Assembly (NCBI RefSeq): GCF_001904635.1
Contig: NZ_MRCB01000001.1
Coordinates: forward strand, 248,001 to 312,000
Length of the DNA: 64,000 nucleotides
Reading direction: 5' to 3'
Source of the DNA: Hydrococcus rivularis NIES-593
GTDB taxonomy: Bacteria > Cyanobacteriota > Cyanobacteriia > Cyanobacteriales > Microcystaceae
Shown in pieces: positions 51,435 to 60,418 of this stretch. Under the pieces are notes generated by a model. The model did no database searches and had not been told where the DNA came from. It worked only from the letters and a program-made list of their open reading frames with translations. Every line of letters starts with the position of its first letter. Positions within the stretch are counted from its first letter, which is position 1. The position numbers and the translations under genes were made by a program.

Positions 51435-52718
51435 TTAATTTTCTATTGGAATAAATTCACAATGACCTCGATCTGACCATTGGACAGTTAGAATTTCTGT
51501 TGGTGGATTGATGCGATCGCCATTTTTATCAAATTGAATCGTTCCTGTTATTCCCTGGATACTTTTACTTCCATCTTTATAAAACTGGTGCATGTTTTCA
51601 AATAAAGTATGACAGTTTTGTTTTGCATTTCTCTCCAATATTTTGATAACAATCAACACAGAATCATAGGCAGTTGCACTTCGCCAGTTAACTCGATCTT
51701 TACCCCACAAGCGATCGGCTAATTTACAAAAATCTACAGCTAAAGAATTATTGCTATTAAATCCATTAGATTGACTCCGCCAATGCCACGGGACAACAAA
51801 AAGAAAATTGCTTAAGTTGTTTCTATTAAGCAACCCGCTACTGATGTTAACATCTAGCCAATCTAAAATATTTTGATAAGCGAAGGTGGCAGAACCAACA
51901 ATTAAGCAGTCATTAATATTCGCTGCACTAATAAGTTCGGCATTGTAGAACGTCTTTTCAATTCCTCCATTGGGAACGATAACTAAAATATTTACTTCTT
52001 GCTTTCTTATGTGTTCTATATAAGGTTTTATATCTGACAAAAAATCTCGATCTAAAGCTTGACAACATGGTAAAATTTGAATCGTTTCAGAATTTTGCAG
52101 GTGTTGGCAAAGCGATTCTTTAAATGAGCTACTATAAATGCTATTCTGATTATAGAAAATAGCTAGTCTTTGTGTTTTTTTAAATCGATTAACTAGATGA
52201 TGAGCCAAATATTGAGTTGTAAGCCGATTAGGTGTTCTTATTCTAAAAAATGAAGCACTATCTACTAAATTAGAGAGGGTATCACAAGCATTAGAGGGAG
52301 TGATTAAATAGGATTCTGTTGCTCCGATCCTAGTTAAACTATCAATCTCATTTCTATTAAGTAAAAATTTTCCTCCCATGCTCATAAATAAAAAAAACGT
52401 AGTTTTAGGAAGGGGAGGCAAATCCAATCTATACCTATTTCTTCGAGCCAACAAAAAGTTAAGAATTCTAGTCCAGTTTCCTCTCAAGCTATCGACTTCC
52501 ATGAGATTTTCTAGTCTAGGAGAAATTTTTTTAGCCAATCTACTTCTAATTGCATCACTTGTAGAAAAAGTTATCTCAGCTATTTCGCTAGGCGTATATC
52601 CTAAAAGAGATAGACAAATCAGTCGCCGATCGATATTATCTTGGTCGATCTGGAGTTTTTCAATAACTTCTTGGCAATCTTGGCACATAAGCATCTTAGT
52701 AACAAACTTACTTGTCAT
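51435..52718 (-). CDS. N-terminal HTH fused to type 1 periplasmic-binding fold, no signal peptide
   Basis: Residues about 1-65 contain a cysteine pair (MCQDCQEVIEKL) and a sigma-like helix-turn-helix (DRRLICLSLLGYTPSEIAEITFSTSDAIRSRLAKKI). Residues about 105-425 resemble a Leu/Ile/Val-binding-protein fold: FFLFMSMGGKFLLNRNEIDSLTRIGATESYLITPSNACDTL, TQRLAIFYNQNSIYSSSFKESLCQHLQNSE, VNILVIVPNGGIEKTFYNAELISAANINDCLIVGSATFA, and ATAYDSVLIVIKILERNAKQNC. There is no signal peptide, so it is presumably cytoplasmic. A one-component ligand-sensing regulator is a reasonable hypothesis. The ligand could be an amino acid or nitrogen compound. It sits just upstream of 5-oxoprolinase, on the same strand, possibly its regulator. 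Confidence 0.75.
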   Translation of the reverse strand: MTSKFVTKMLMCQDCQEVIEKLQIDQDNIDRRLICLSLLGYTPSEIAEITFSTSDAIRSRLAKKISPRLENLMEVDSLRGNWTRILNFLLARRNRYRLDLPPLPKTTFFLFMSMGGKFLLNRNEIDSLTRIGATESYLITPSNACDTLSNLVDSASFFRIRTPNRLTTQYLAHHLVNRFKKTQRLAIFYNQNSIYSSSFKESLCQHLQNSETIQILPCCQALDRDFLSDIKPYIEHIRKQEVNILVIVPNGGIEKTFYNAELISAANINDCLIVGSATFAYQNILDWLDVNISSGLLNRNNLSNFLFVVPWHWRSQSNGFNSNNSLAVDFCKLADRLWGKDRVNWRSATAYDSVLIVIKILERNAKQNCHTLFENMHQFYKDGSKSIQGITGTIQFDKNGDRINPPTEILTVQWSDRGHCEFIPIEN

Positions 52719-52819
52719 TACTATGCCTTACTCATTATGCCTGCGCCAGTTGAAAGCGTGGCTGATTTGATTTTGCCACGCTTGTGGCTAATTCTCTGAA
52801 TTCTTACAGTAAAGAGGCT

Positions 52820-53410
52820 TTAACGAATGACCCGAAATGTTAGATTGATTCTAGCTCCAATTTTCTTAGCGGTTTTAGGAACTTGGTGTTGCCAAAACAG
52901 TTGAGTTTCTCCTTGCATTACTAAAAAATCGCCATCTGCAAGCTCTAAATCAATTTTAATCTTGCGATTGTCTCGGCGACGAAACATGAAGCGTCTTGTT
53001 GCACCGAAACTCACCGAACCAATTGCCGAACCTGGGGCAAGTTCTCGTTCGTCATCGCTATGCCACCCCATGCGATCGCTACCATCTCGATATAAATTTA
53101 GTAAAACGGCATTAAATTTCGTATTGGCTATAGGTTCAATTTTAGATTTAATTTCTAGCAGTGGATCGATCCAAGGTAGTGGTTGCATAATAATGCCTGA
53201 GTAGGGATAGGGTTTCTCGCCGTAATAGGCAGTCAATCTCGGTTGAAGAACCTGTTTCCCAAAAAATTTGATAGCTTCATGTTTCCACGCGATCGCATGA
53301 TATAATTCCCCAAAAAATCGCTTGCTTTCATCGCGATTGAATAAACCACGCCAGATAACAACATCGGCATTTTCTAGGATTAGTTTTTCTTTTGTTGCCT
53401 GGAGCTTCAT
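52820..53410 (-). CDS. AlkB-like 2-oxoglutarate/Fe(II) oxygenase
   Basis: An AlkB-family dioxygenase that in relatives removes alkyl groups from nucleic-acid bases. The iron ligands appear in MGWHSDDERELAPGSAIGSVSFGATRRFMFRRRD (H-x-D), and a distal His in LFWQHQVPKTAKKIGARINLTFRVIR with the 2OG-binding Arg. The substrate-binding lid region is TAYYGEKPYPYSGIIMQPLPW. 196 aa; ATG at 53410. The neighbours are a ParA-like gene (downstream of it in the other direction, upstream by position) and the HTH protein; no clear operon. Confidence 0.9.
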   Translation of the reverse strand: MKLQATKEKLILENADVVIWRGLFNRDESKRFFGELYHAIAWKHEAIKFFGKQVLQPRLTAYYGEKPYPYSGIIMQPLPWIDPLLEIKSKIEPIANTKFNAVLLNLYRDGSDRMGWHSDDERELAPGSAIGSVSFGATRRFMFRRRDNRKIKIDLELADGDFLVMQGETQLFWQHQVPKTAKKIGARINLTFRVIR

Positions 53411-53498
53411 TTTAGTTTCGGATCGAGTTTAGAAGCCAGGAAATAGAAGATAAAAAATCCTTAATCCTGACCTCTAAATTTCTAATTGCTCTCTTCTA

Positions 53499-54383
53499 TT
53501 ACGATAACTTTGCCAAGAATTCTTCAGTTAATTTCGCAAATGCCTTTGCTCCACTCGAACTCGGCATTCCTACAACAACTGGCATAAACATATCGACTGC
53601 CTTAGCCACATTAACATCCATTGGGATAGCATTTTGAAATAAATGTTGAGGCTCAAAATCTTCCTTCACTCGCTTCATGACTTGTTGATAATATCGACTT
53701 AATAATCCGCCGCCAGAAAGAATAAAGACGACTCCCAACAAACGAATATTTATATCCTGTTGGTTTTGATGGCTTTCTTTTAGCTTGCTAATGCGTCTTT
53801 CTAATAATTGCATTCCCACAATAGACAAAGGTTCGGGTCGAGCAGGGAGCAAATAAAAATCGCTGGCAGCAATCCCACTACGGGTTAATAAATTATATCC
53901 CGGAGCGCAGTCCATAATGATGAAATCGTAATCATCTTTAATTGGCTCTAGAATCTTTTGAATTAATATTCTTTCAAAGTGATTCCAGACTTTATCAAAA
54001 TTAGTCTCCTCTTGCTCTATTGCTTGTTTGTGCAACATTTCTGAGACAATATATTCGTCATAAAGCTCGATATCTCCCGGCAGTAATTCGAGTCCTTGTA
54101 TGTTGCAGATAGAAGGGCAAATAATATCGTAAATATCCAACTTATTATAAGGATTGGGTTGAATAATTGAATCGAGTAAATAGGTCAGTGTTTTTCTTTT
54201 TTTTCGCGTTTTAGCAAAGTCGTGAGGCGACATTAAACTCAGCGTTGCGCTGATTTGTGAATCTAAATCGAGAACTAGCACTCGTTTCTCGTGATTTTTT
54301 GCCAAACAAGTAGCTAGATTTACCGTCAGCGTTGTTTTTCCAACGCCGCCTTTCATGTTGACAGTACTAATGATTCTTCCCAT
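53499..54383 (-). CDS. ParA/MinD-like ATPase
   Basis: An ATPase with the deviant Walker A KGGVGKTT (11-18), Walker A-prime VLVLDLDSQISATLSL, and Walker B DFIIMDCAPGYNLLTRSGIAASDFYLLPARPEPLSIVGMQLLERRI. The fold and length (294 aa) fit chromosome or plasmid partition ATPases or a partition-like cargo positioner. No parB gene or parS site is evident in the window. A long loop (about 62-125, PHDFAKTRKKRKTLTYLLDSIIQPNPYNKLDIYDII) separates the nucleotide motifs. ATG at 54383. It lies 88 bases upstream of alkB-like on the same strand. Confidence 0.9.
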   Translation of the reverse strand: MGRIISTVNMKGGVGKTTLTVNLATCLAKNHEKRVLVLDLDSQISATLSLMSPHDFAKTRKKRKTLTYLLDSIIQPNPYNKLDIYDIICPSICNIQGLELLPGDIELYDEYIVSEMLHKQAIEQEETNFDKVWNHFERILIQKILEPIKDDYDFIIMDCAPGYNLLTRSGIAASDFYLLPARPEPLSIVGMQLLERRISKLKESHQNQQDINIRLLGVVFILSGGGLLSRYYQQVMKRVKEDFEPQHLFQNAIPMDVNVAKAVDMFMPVVVGMPSSSGAKAFAKLTEEFLAKLS

Positions 54384-54793
54384 TGATAGATTTCCTGATG
54401 CTCGGTAGAGCTTTCGCTAAGTTAGTGTACCAGAAACGCCACTAATAGAACTGTTACGGATGAAGAAGGGTAAAAATGCCAAAAAAATTTTTTCAGGAAA
54501 TCGGCGGAAAATTTTTGTAGTCCCTAAATGTAGGTATGAGTTTTGGATGAATCGCCAAAAGCTTCTTGCCAATATTCATCCCTCCTATTCCTCCCAATGG
54601 ATGAGGTTCATTGATAGGTAACAGCGCGATGGTAGAAGTAAAAGCTAGAGCGATCGCCTGACGATGAGCAAGGAGGTAAAAACCATGAAGCATTAGCAAT
54701 TTCTGAATATTAGCAGGATGGCGAACCAAGGTTATACGGAAATTACAACATTATGATCGAAGTCAAGTCATCGCAACAAAAATTTACAAAAGT
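54384..54793. other. Spacer between ParA-like gene and small membrane peptide gene
   Basis: No gene I can support. A TTG-starting frame on the minus strand (54493-54729) reads as a 78-residue chain without family likeness. A perfect AAGGAGG (54670-54676) precedes ATG AAG CAT TAG on the plus strand, a three-codon ORF of doubtful meaning. Confidence 0.5.
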
Positions 54794-54799
54794 TATAAT
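54794..54799 (+). promoter_or_regulatory. -10 box (TATAAT) for the 28-aa peptide gene
   Basis: A perfect TATAAT lies 30 bases before the ATG of the small gene, which would give a short leader. The -35 position (about 54771-54776, TCGCAA) is poor, so the promoter may be of extended or activator-dependent form. Confidence 0.55.
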
Positions 54800-54828
54800 G
54801 TAAATAGATAGAAAGGAACGAAAGAAAA

Positions 54829-54915
54829 ATGTCTAAATCTATTGCACTTCCACTATTTGTTCAATCAAGCTTATCAATTGTTGCCTTTTTAGCGATCGCG
54901 ATTCTTTTGGCTTAA
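54829..54915 (+). CDS. 28-residue single-pass membrane peptide
   Basis: The ORF reads MSKSIALPLFVQSSLSIVAF then LAIAILLA-stop. It has a short polar start and one hydrophobic helix (about 12-28). It has three external supports: TATAAT at 54794-54799, the purine-rich AGAAAGGAACGAAAG before the ATG, and an intrinsic terminator at 54960. Its size recalls small subunits such as PetL, PetN or PsaM, but it does not match any that I remember. A HIP1 site (GCGATCGC) encodes part of the helix. Confidence 0.6.
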   Translation: MSKSIALPLFVQSSLSIVAFLAIAILLA

Positions 54916-54959
54916 ACCGCGATATTCAGGGCAAACACATGAGCTTAAATTTAAGGATT

Positions 54960-54999
54960 GAGACTCGATAACATCTCAAAATCGAGCCTCTTATTTTTA
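54960..54999 (+). terminator. Rho-independent terminator after the 28-aa gene
   Basis: GAGACTCGAT (54960-54969) pairs with ATCGAGCCTC (54981-54990) with one mismatch, followed by TTATTTTTA. It lies 44 bases after the stop codon. On the other strand it lies downstream of the membrane protein gene that ends at 55000, but lacks a T-run there. Confidence 0.8.
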
Positions 55000-56547
55000 T
55001 CAGTTTTTTACTTTATATAAATGAACGTGTGGGCTTTGAAAAACGCTTTGTAGGTTCGTTTTAGGAACTTTTTTCATCAACTCTTCATTAGAGATAAGAA
55101 CATAGTCATAGTTATCTAAAACAAGCTTCCACCTTACTCCTTCACCCTCTTCGTAACCCGTTGCCATAGTTTTTTCAGCTAAATTGACATATTGAGGCTG
55201 AAATGCAACTGGTTGTTGAGTGCCAAAGGCAAAGAATGAGGGAACAAAAGCAGATTTCTCGATCGTGGCATAAGTTGGTGCGTGAATAAAAGGTATCGTT
55301 GCATAATAATTATTAAACGCTCTTGCACTGAAAAGACGACTTCCTTTCTCAATCTGCCCGATTGCAGTCAAAATTTCTTTGTACTCAGCTTGAACGGCAT
55401 TCCAAGCTGAATTAATTACGAATATACGCACTGAAAAAACAACAATAAGTAAACCTATGATGACTCGATTAAACAGTTTATCGGCATTAAACTCCATACT
55501 CGATAAAAACAGAAAGAATAAAGGAACTAATATTCTCCAATCCGCATGAGAGCTAGTCACTGCTTTGGCTGGGATTAAAAAATAAGCGACAGTCACAGCA
55601 CAGAGAGGTAAGATCATATATTTGCTGAGACGAAGCTTTTTTAGCAAAATTCCTGCGATCGGGATAAAAAATATCAAAATTATGGTTATATTATCTAAAA
55701 ATAGACTATAGTTATCCGTCATCCTCATTTTCACATACTTAAGTTTGGTAATGACGGGGGTTAAATACTTAATTGATTCTCCACCCGATGTAGGGCTAGA
55801 TAAATATAAAATTGCAGGAATAGTAAACTGACCGAATAGAACTAATAATCTTTGAAAAATGGCTCCTTTAAAATAGCTTCTTTGTTTAAAGAATGAATAA
55901 ATCTCATAGGAAACTACTACTAATCCATAAATTCCGAAGCCATAAAGATGGCAGATAAATAAAATACTAGCCAGGCAGCTAAATAAAACTAATCTCAACC
56001 AAGTTTTATTTTCTCTCATTAAAATCCATATCCCAATACACCATAAGGCTAGCCCAGTTCCAAAAAGAAAATTAATAAAATTTATAATAAAGGCTTGATT
56101 GTATACTGCCATAAAGGTCATCAAAGACCAAAAATTTATCCTTCTAAAGAGCGCATAACTCAAAAATGCACTGCCACTTGTCAGCATAAAAATATTGAGG
56201 ACTAGCATTAATCTGCCTGCAATATCTAGTCCAACAAATTTTGCTAGAAATGGGACGATGATATCCATCGCCAAATTAGGCAAAATCATAAAGTTAACTT
56301 GGTAATACTTTTGCAAGTCCGGATCGTTGTGATGGTTGAGAAGCACGTACATGCGTGCTAAGTGATTCGGGTAGTCCTGTAATGGCAAAAATTCATTTAA
56401 CCAGATGGGAAGTTGTGCCAAGATAAACAAGAAGGTATAAGCAAGCAAAAACCAGATTACAGTACTCCGGTTACTTTGCTGTTGCCGGATTGAAGGTAAT
56501 ACAGAGGTTGTAACTCTCATGCGATCGATTCCTATTTTGACTATCAT
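55000..56547 (-). CDS. Multi-pass membrane protein, possible GT-C-type glycosyltransferase
   Basis: 515 aa with about 11 hydrophobic segments. After the first membrane helix (about 30-48) comes the loop LPLQDYPNHLARMYVLLNH, a pattern like the first extracytoplasmic loop of GT-C enzymes (Asp/Tyr-rich), followed by long helices such as NQAFIINFINFLFGTGLALWCIGIWILM and IPIAGILLKKLRLSKYMILPLCAVTVAYFLIPAK. The C-terminal soluble part (about 395-515, AEYKEILTAIGQIEKGSRLFSARAFNNYYATIPFIHAPTYATIEKSAFVPSFFAFGTQQPVAF) is typical of membrane mannosyl- or other lipid-dependent transferases with a periplasmic tail. No defined family name can be given. ATG at 56547; the alternative at 56520 is possible. 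Confidence 0.75.
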   Translation of the reverse strand: MIVKIGIDRMRVTTSVLPSIRQQQSNRSTVIWFLLAYTFLFILAQLPIWLNEFLPLQDYPNHLARMYVLLNHHNDPDLQKYYQVNFMILPNLAMDIIVPFLAKFVGLDIAGRLMLVLNIFMLTSGSAFLSYALFRRINFWSLMTFMAVYNQAFIINFINFLFGTGLALWCIGIWILMRENKTWLRLVLFSCLASILFICHLYGFGIYGLVVVSYEIYSFFKQRSYFKGAIFQRLLVLFGQFTIPAILYLSSPTSGGESIKYLTPVITKLKYVKMRMTDNYSLFLDNITIILIFFIPIAGILLKKLRLSKYMILPLCAVTVAYFLIPAKAVTSSHADWRILVPLFFLFLSSMEFNADKLFNRVIIGLLIVVFSVRIFVINSAWNAVQAEYKEILTAIGQIEKGSRLFSARAFNNYYATIPFIHAPTYATIEKSAFVPSFFAFGTQQPVAFQPQYVNLAEKTMATGYEEGEGVRWKLVLDNYDYVLISNEELMKKVPKTNLQSVFQSPHVHLYKVKN

Positions 56548-56856
56548 CTAGTAGACGCAGGAAAAGAAGCAGACAAAATCTGTTTGTGCAGCTACAGATG
56601 CAGGTGTAAGGTAGAGCCAAAGATAGCAAAACTTTGTGAATAATTCGATAAATTTTCAGAGAAACTGTTCCAGATTAAACTTGAACGGAGTTTTAAAGAA
56701 TCTTTTGAAATTAATAAAGAAGCCGAATTTAAGCGCTTAAAATAGCTAGAATCAGATGGCGAATTTGAAACGCAAAAAATTCAGGCTTCCTGTTAATTTA
56801 ATCTTTTTTGATCGGCAACTAGCTAATTTTTATTAATTTCTTGCTCGCAAGTCCTA
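56548..56856. other. Spacer between membrane protein gene and bdhA
   Basis: A 309-base AT-rich gap with no supported gene. A plus-strand open stretch of 28 codons (FDKFSEKLFQIKLERSF then KESFEINKEAEFKRLK) has no start or family likeness. Confidence 0.5.
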
Positions 56857-57612
56857 CTAATGTGCTGTCCAAGCCATATCGATCGCCTGTACCGAACCAG
56901 TAATCGCCCAAGCTTCCTGGGAACATAAAAAAGCCACATAATTGGCGACATCTTCGGGTTCGAGGAGTTTTTTGATGGCAGTTTTTTGCAACAACACCTT
57001 TTCTTCTACTTCTTCGGGCGGAATGCCGCGAGTGCGGGCTTGATCCGCGATTTGTTTCTCGACTAAGGGCGTTCGCACGTAAGCCGGACAGATAGTATTA
57101 CAAGTCAAACCATGTTCGCCTCCCTCCAAGGCGACAACTTTCGTGAAGCCGACAAGACCGTGTTTAGCTGTAACGTAACCGACTTTGAAGGGACTGGCAG
57201 TTAAGCTATGGACGCTGCCGATGTTGACGATCCGCCCATGCCCCGATTTAATTAGATAAGACCAAGCGTATTTGGTTAGTAAAAAGGGAGCCGTCAGCAT
57301 TAGCGCGATCATTTTCTTCCAGGTATCTTCTGGGAAATCGGGAATCGGGTTGATGTGCTGGAAACCTGCATTGTTGATTAGGATATCCAGTTGACCGTAG
57401 CGCGCGATCGCTTCTGTAACTGCTTTTTGACAATCTTCGCGCTTGCTTAGGTCGGCACTGACAAAGCTACCATTCAACTCAGCAGCTACCGCCTTTCCCT
57501 TATCTGGATCGAGGTCTGCAATGACAACTTTGATGTCTAGTTGAGCAAGTTTTTTGGCACAAGCGCGACCGATCCCGCTTGCAGCCCCCGTGACTAGAGC
57601 AACTCGTGACAT
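56857..57612 (-). CDS. bdhA: 3-hydroxybutyrate dehydrogenase (SDR)
   Basis: A short-chain dehydrogenase that oxidises D-3-hydroxybutyrate to acetoacetate. The cofactor motif TGAASGIGRACAKKL (8-22), NNAG (79-82), active Tyr/Lys in YVTAKHGLVGFTK, and the family-specific features QHINPIPDFPEDTWKKMIALML, PFKVGYVTAKHGLVGFTKVVALEGGEHGLTCNTICPAYVRTPLVEKQI, and KKLLEPEDVANYVAFLCSQEAWAITGSVQAIDMAWTAH are typical of BdhA. Length 251 aa; ATG at 57612. No PHB synthase or thiolase genes lie nearby. It is likely linked to PHB or ketone-body turnover, but no operon is seen. Confidence 0.9.
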   Translation of the reverse strand: MSRVALVTGAASGIGRACAKKLAQLDIKVVIADLDPDKGKAVAAELNGSFVSADLSKREDCQKAVTEAIARYGQLDILINNAGFQHINPIPDFPEDTWKKMIALMLTAPFLLTKYAWSYLIKSGHGRIVNIGSVHSLTASPFKVGYVTAKHGLVGFTKVVALEGGEHGLTCNTICPAYVRTPLVEKQIADQARTRGIPPEEVEEKVLLQKTAIKKLLEPEDVANYVAFLCSQEAWAITGSVQAIDMAWTAH

Positions 57613-57821
57613 AACGATAGGTCTGACTTGAAGTCAGAGAACTCGTTTTTATTTATCTCAATTATTAACCCATTTAAGAGAATCGATTCGATCGCGATCG
57701 CACTACGCTAAAAAAAATTACCTACGGAATAATGTCCGCGCGAGTAGAACGCTAGCACTACATTCAGAATTCAAATAGGATCGTTATAGATAGAAAAACT
57801 CAAGAGAATTTTGGCTATTAG

Positions 57822-59186
57822 ATGACCGATCAAAAAATTCAAGTTATTGGTGGGGGATTGGCAGGAACGGAAGCTGCTTGGCAAATTGCTCAAGCAGGGG
57901 TTCCGGTCGTATTATATGAAATGCGTCCGGTTCGGATGAGTCCCGCACACCATACAGAAGAATTAGCAGAGTTAGTTTGTAGCAATTCCTTTGGGGCAAA
58001 TCAAAGCGATCGCGCGGCGGGTTTACTCCACGAAGAATTACGCCGCCTCGGTTCCATTGTCATCCGCACCGCAGATAAACACGCCGTTCCCGCTGGCGGT
58101 GCTTTAGCGGTCGATCGCGCCGTATTTAGCCGCGAGTTAACCGAAACCCTGGCAAATCACCCTTTAATCGAACTCCGCCGCCAAGAGATCGCAGAGATTC
58201 CCGGAGAAGGCATAATCGTCCTCACCACTGGACCCCTTACCAGTCCGGCCCTAGCAGAAGACTTGCAGCGCTTTACCGGAATGGAGTATATGAGCTTTTT
58301 TGATGCAGCCAGTCCCATTGTCGTGGGAGAATCGATCGATCGAGATATTGCCTTTCTCGCTTCCCGTTACGACAAAGGAGAAGCCGCCTATCTCAACTGT
58401 CCCATGAATCGAGAGGAGTATCTGCACTTCTGGCAAGAACTGTGTAACGCCGAACAAGCACAATTGAAAGATTTTGAGCGCGAAAACGCCAAATTCTTTG
58501 AAGGCTGTCTCCCTATCGAAGAGTTGGCGCGACGCGGAGAAGATACCATGCGCTACGGCCCTCTCAAACCCGTAGGGATTTTTGACTCTCGCTTCGGCGA
58601 TTTTCGCGATCCCCACAATCAATCGAAGCGTCCTTACGCAGTAGTTCAACTGCGCCAAGAAGATAAAGCGGGTCAGTTGTGGAATATGGTTGGCTTTCAA
58701 ACCAATTTGCGCTGGGGAGAACAGAAGCGAGTCTTCCGATTAATTCCTGGGTTGGAAAATGCGGAATTTGTCCGCATGGGAGTCATGCACCGCAATACGT
58801 TTATTAATTCTCCCCAGTTACTCTCTCCCACCTTGCAATTTAAATCCAGAAGGACGTTATTAGCCGCAGGTCAACTGATCGGAACGGAAGGCTATACCGC
58901 TGCTGCCGCAGGAGGTTGGTTGGCGGGAACGAATGCGGCGCGAATAGCGTTGGGATTAGAACCCGTCTCCATGCCTGCGACAACGATGATGGGAGCGTTA
59001 TTTGAATTTATCAGTTCTGCCTCCCCGAAACATTTTCAACCCATGCCGCCGAATTTTGGCATTTTACCGGAGTTGCCCGCACGAATTCGCAACAAACAGG
59101 AAAGATACAGCAAATATCGCGATCGCGCTTTGGCAGATTTAGCGGCTTGGCAAAGTCAAATCAAATCTCTTTGTTTATCGAGTTAG
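57822..59186 (+). CDS. trmFO: Methylenetetrahydrofolate-tRNA-(uracil-54) methyltransferase TrmFO
   Basis: TrmFO makes the m5U54 of the tRNA T-loop using methylene-THF and FADH2. The FAD-binding start [31 protein letters not shown] is followed by the family motif [69 protein letters not shown], and [13 protein letters not shown], and the C-terminal [24 protein letters not shown] / [25 protein letters not shown]. 454 aa, standard. ATG at 57822; no strong ribosome binding site. Downstream is a broken Uma2 gene. Divergent from bdhA. Confidence 0.96.
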   Translation: MTDQKIQVIGGGLAGTEAAWQIAQAGVPVVLYEMRPVRMSPAHHTEELAELVCSNSFGANQSDRAAGLLHEELRRLGSIVIRTADKHAVPAGGALAVDRAVFSRELTETLANHPLIELRRQEIAEIPGEGIIVLTTGPLTSPALAEDLQRFTGMEYMSFFDAASPIVVGESIDRDIAFLASRYDKGEAAYLNCPMNREEYLHFWQELCNAEQAQLKDFERENAKFFEGCLPIEELARRGEDTMRYGPLKPVGIFDSRFGDFRDPHNQSKRPYAVVQLRQEDKAGQLWNMVGFQTNLRWGEQKRVFRLIPGLENAEFVRMGVMHRNTFINSPQLLSPTLQFKSRRTLLAAGQLIGTEGYTAAAAGGWLAGTNAARIALGLEPVSMPATTMMGALFEFISSASPKHFQPMPPNFGILPELPARIRNKQERYSKYRDRALADLAAWQSQIKSLCLSS

Positions 59187-59274
59187 TAGCGTTGAAACTG
59201 AGTACTCGATCTCCTAATTGATTCAAAAGCCAAAACTTTAGTTCAAAATGGCATTATACTAAGAGGCTATTTCT

Positions 59275-59638
59275 ATGGTTGTTAAATCCAAACGGTTGAC
59301 TTTTGAGCAATATCTTACTTACGACGACGGAACCGATAAACGTTACGAACTTGAGGACGGTCTATTATTAGAAAAGCCTCCAGCGACGGGCAAACACGAA
59401 CTTCAATCTCCTCCTCCTTTAGTCGTTGAAGTCGTTAGTCCTGAATCGGTTGAGCGAGACTATCAGCGAAAGGCAATTGAATATCAAACAATAGGGATTT
59501 CTGAATACTGGATTGTTGACCCTTTCGAAAATAAGGTGTCAGTTTTATAAAATAACTGAGTTTAGAGGAAACCAATCGCTCGTTTCTCAAACTTTTCCAA
59601 ATCTAAAACTAACGGCAGAACAAATATTGTCAGCTTGA
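59275..59638 (+). pseudogene. Uma2 (DUF820)-family endonuclease-like gene, internally deleted and frameshifted
   Basis: The N-terminal part (LTFEQYLTYDDGTDKRYELEDGLLLE) and a central piece (PPPLVVEVVSPESVERDYQRKAIEYQTIGISEYWIVDPFENKVSVL) are joined after loss of roughly 80 residues. The frame ends in TAA at 59548-59550. In the neighbouring frame, ITEFRGNQSLVSQTFPNLKLTAEQILSA-stop continues the usual C-terminus, ending at 59638. Hence one large deletion plus one frameshift. The family is abundant and of unsettled function, often linked to mobile DNA, in cyanobacteria. Confidence 0.85.
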
Positions 59639-59681
59639 ATGACGAATTGATATTATCTGAATTTTGTTTAGTGCGATCGCT

Positions 59682-60392
59682 ATGTTGAGAGAAATCGATC
59701 GAAACATCTGGGTTGGCGAACAACCACTAAGGTTCTGGGGATTTGAAGTCGGTACGCGAATGACTGTCATTCGGCTGGCAAATGGCGAGGTAATCGTCAT
59801 CTCTCCAATTAAAGTCGATGAGAGAACCATTCATCAAATTAATGAGATAGGCAAGGTTACTGCGATTATTGCCCCAAATCTCTATCATCACCTTTTTGTT
59901 ACTGAATTTAAAGCCATTTATTTCCATGCAAAAGTATGGGCTGCCCCAGGTCTAGAATCTAAGAGACCAGATATTCCTATTGACAAGATCCTATATAACG
60001 GCAAAGTTGGCAACGCCGATGAAGTTGAATACTTGTTGTTTGAGGGATTCAAATTTTTTGATTTAATTGGATCGTCGGCATTAAACGAAATTGTGTTTTT
60101 TCATCGAGAAAGCCAGACTTTGATACTGACAGATACAGCCTATCATTTCGATGAAAGCTTCTCCTTAAAAACTCAGCTAGCTTTCAGATTCATGGGAGGC
60201 TATAAAAAGCTAGAACCCTCGTTATTAGAAAAGTTTGCTACGCGAGAAACCGATAAGGTCAAATGTACGATTGGACAAATACTTTGTTGGGATTTTGACA
60301 GAGTAATTATGGCTCATGGAAGCATTATCGAAAATAATGGAAAGAGAAAATTAAAAGAAGGATACGAAAGGTTTTTATCCACCACTTTATAA
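59682..60392 (+). CDS. DUF4336 family protein (metallo-beta-lactamase-like)
   Basis: A family found widely in cyanobacteria and algae with a likely beta-lactamase-like fold of unknown function. Features are MLREIDRNIWVGEQPLRFWGFEVGTRMTVIRLANGEVIVISPI, IIAPNLYHHLFVTEFKAIYFHAKVWAAPGLESKRPDI, and IVFFHRESQTLILTDTAYHF. The typical HxHxDH motif is replaced by a NLYHHLF pattern with a late MAHG, so it may bind metal differently or not at all. I use the ATG at 59682 (236 aa); a TTG at 59664 adds six residues. It is followed by the two-helix protein at 60419 (26-base gap), so co-transcription is likely. Confidence 0.85.
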   Translation: MLREIDRNIWVGEQPLRFWGFEVGTRMTVIRLANGEVIVISPIKVDERTIHQINEIGKVTAIIAPNLYHHLFVTEFKAIYFHAKVWAAPGLESKRPDIPIDKILYNGKVGNADEVEYLLFEGFKFFDLIGSSALNEIVFFHRESQTLILTDTAYHFDESFSLKTQLAFRFMGGYKKLEPSLLEKFATRETDKVKCTIGQILCWDFDRVIMAHGSIIENNGKRKLKEGYERFLSTTL

Positions 60393-60418
60393 TCTAAAAC
60401 AAACTTCTATTTTCAATT

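Noticed and set aside
53499-54383. Plasmid-type partition locus
   Set aside because: Only a ParA-like ATPase is present; no ParB, centromere-like repeats or replication gene, so a plasmid or integrated element is not supported.
54670-54696. Perfect AAGGAGG followed by a 3-codon ORF
   Set aside because: Too short to be a gene; a purine-rich match of this size can arise by chance.
54493-54729. 78-aa minus-strand ORF
   Set aside because: TTG start, no ribosome binding site, no recognisable motif; odd composition for a real protein. Left as unassigned spacer.
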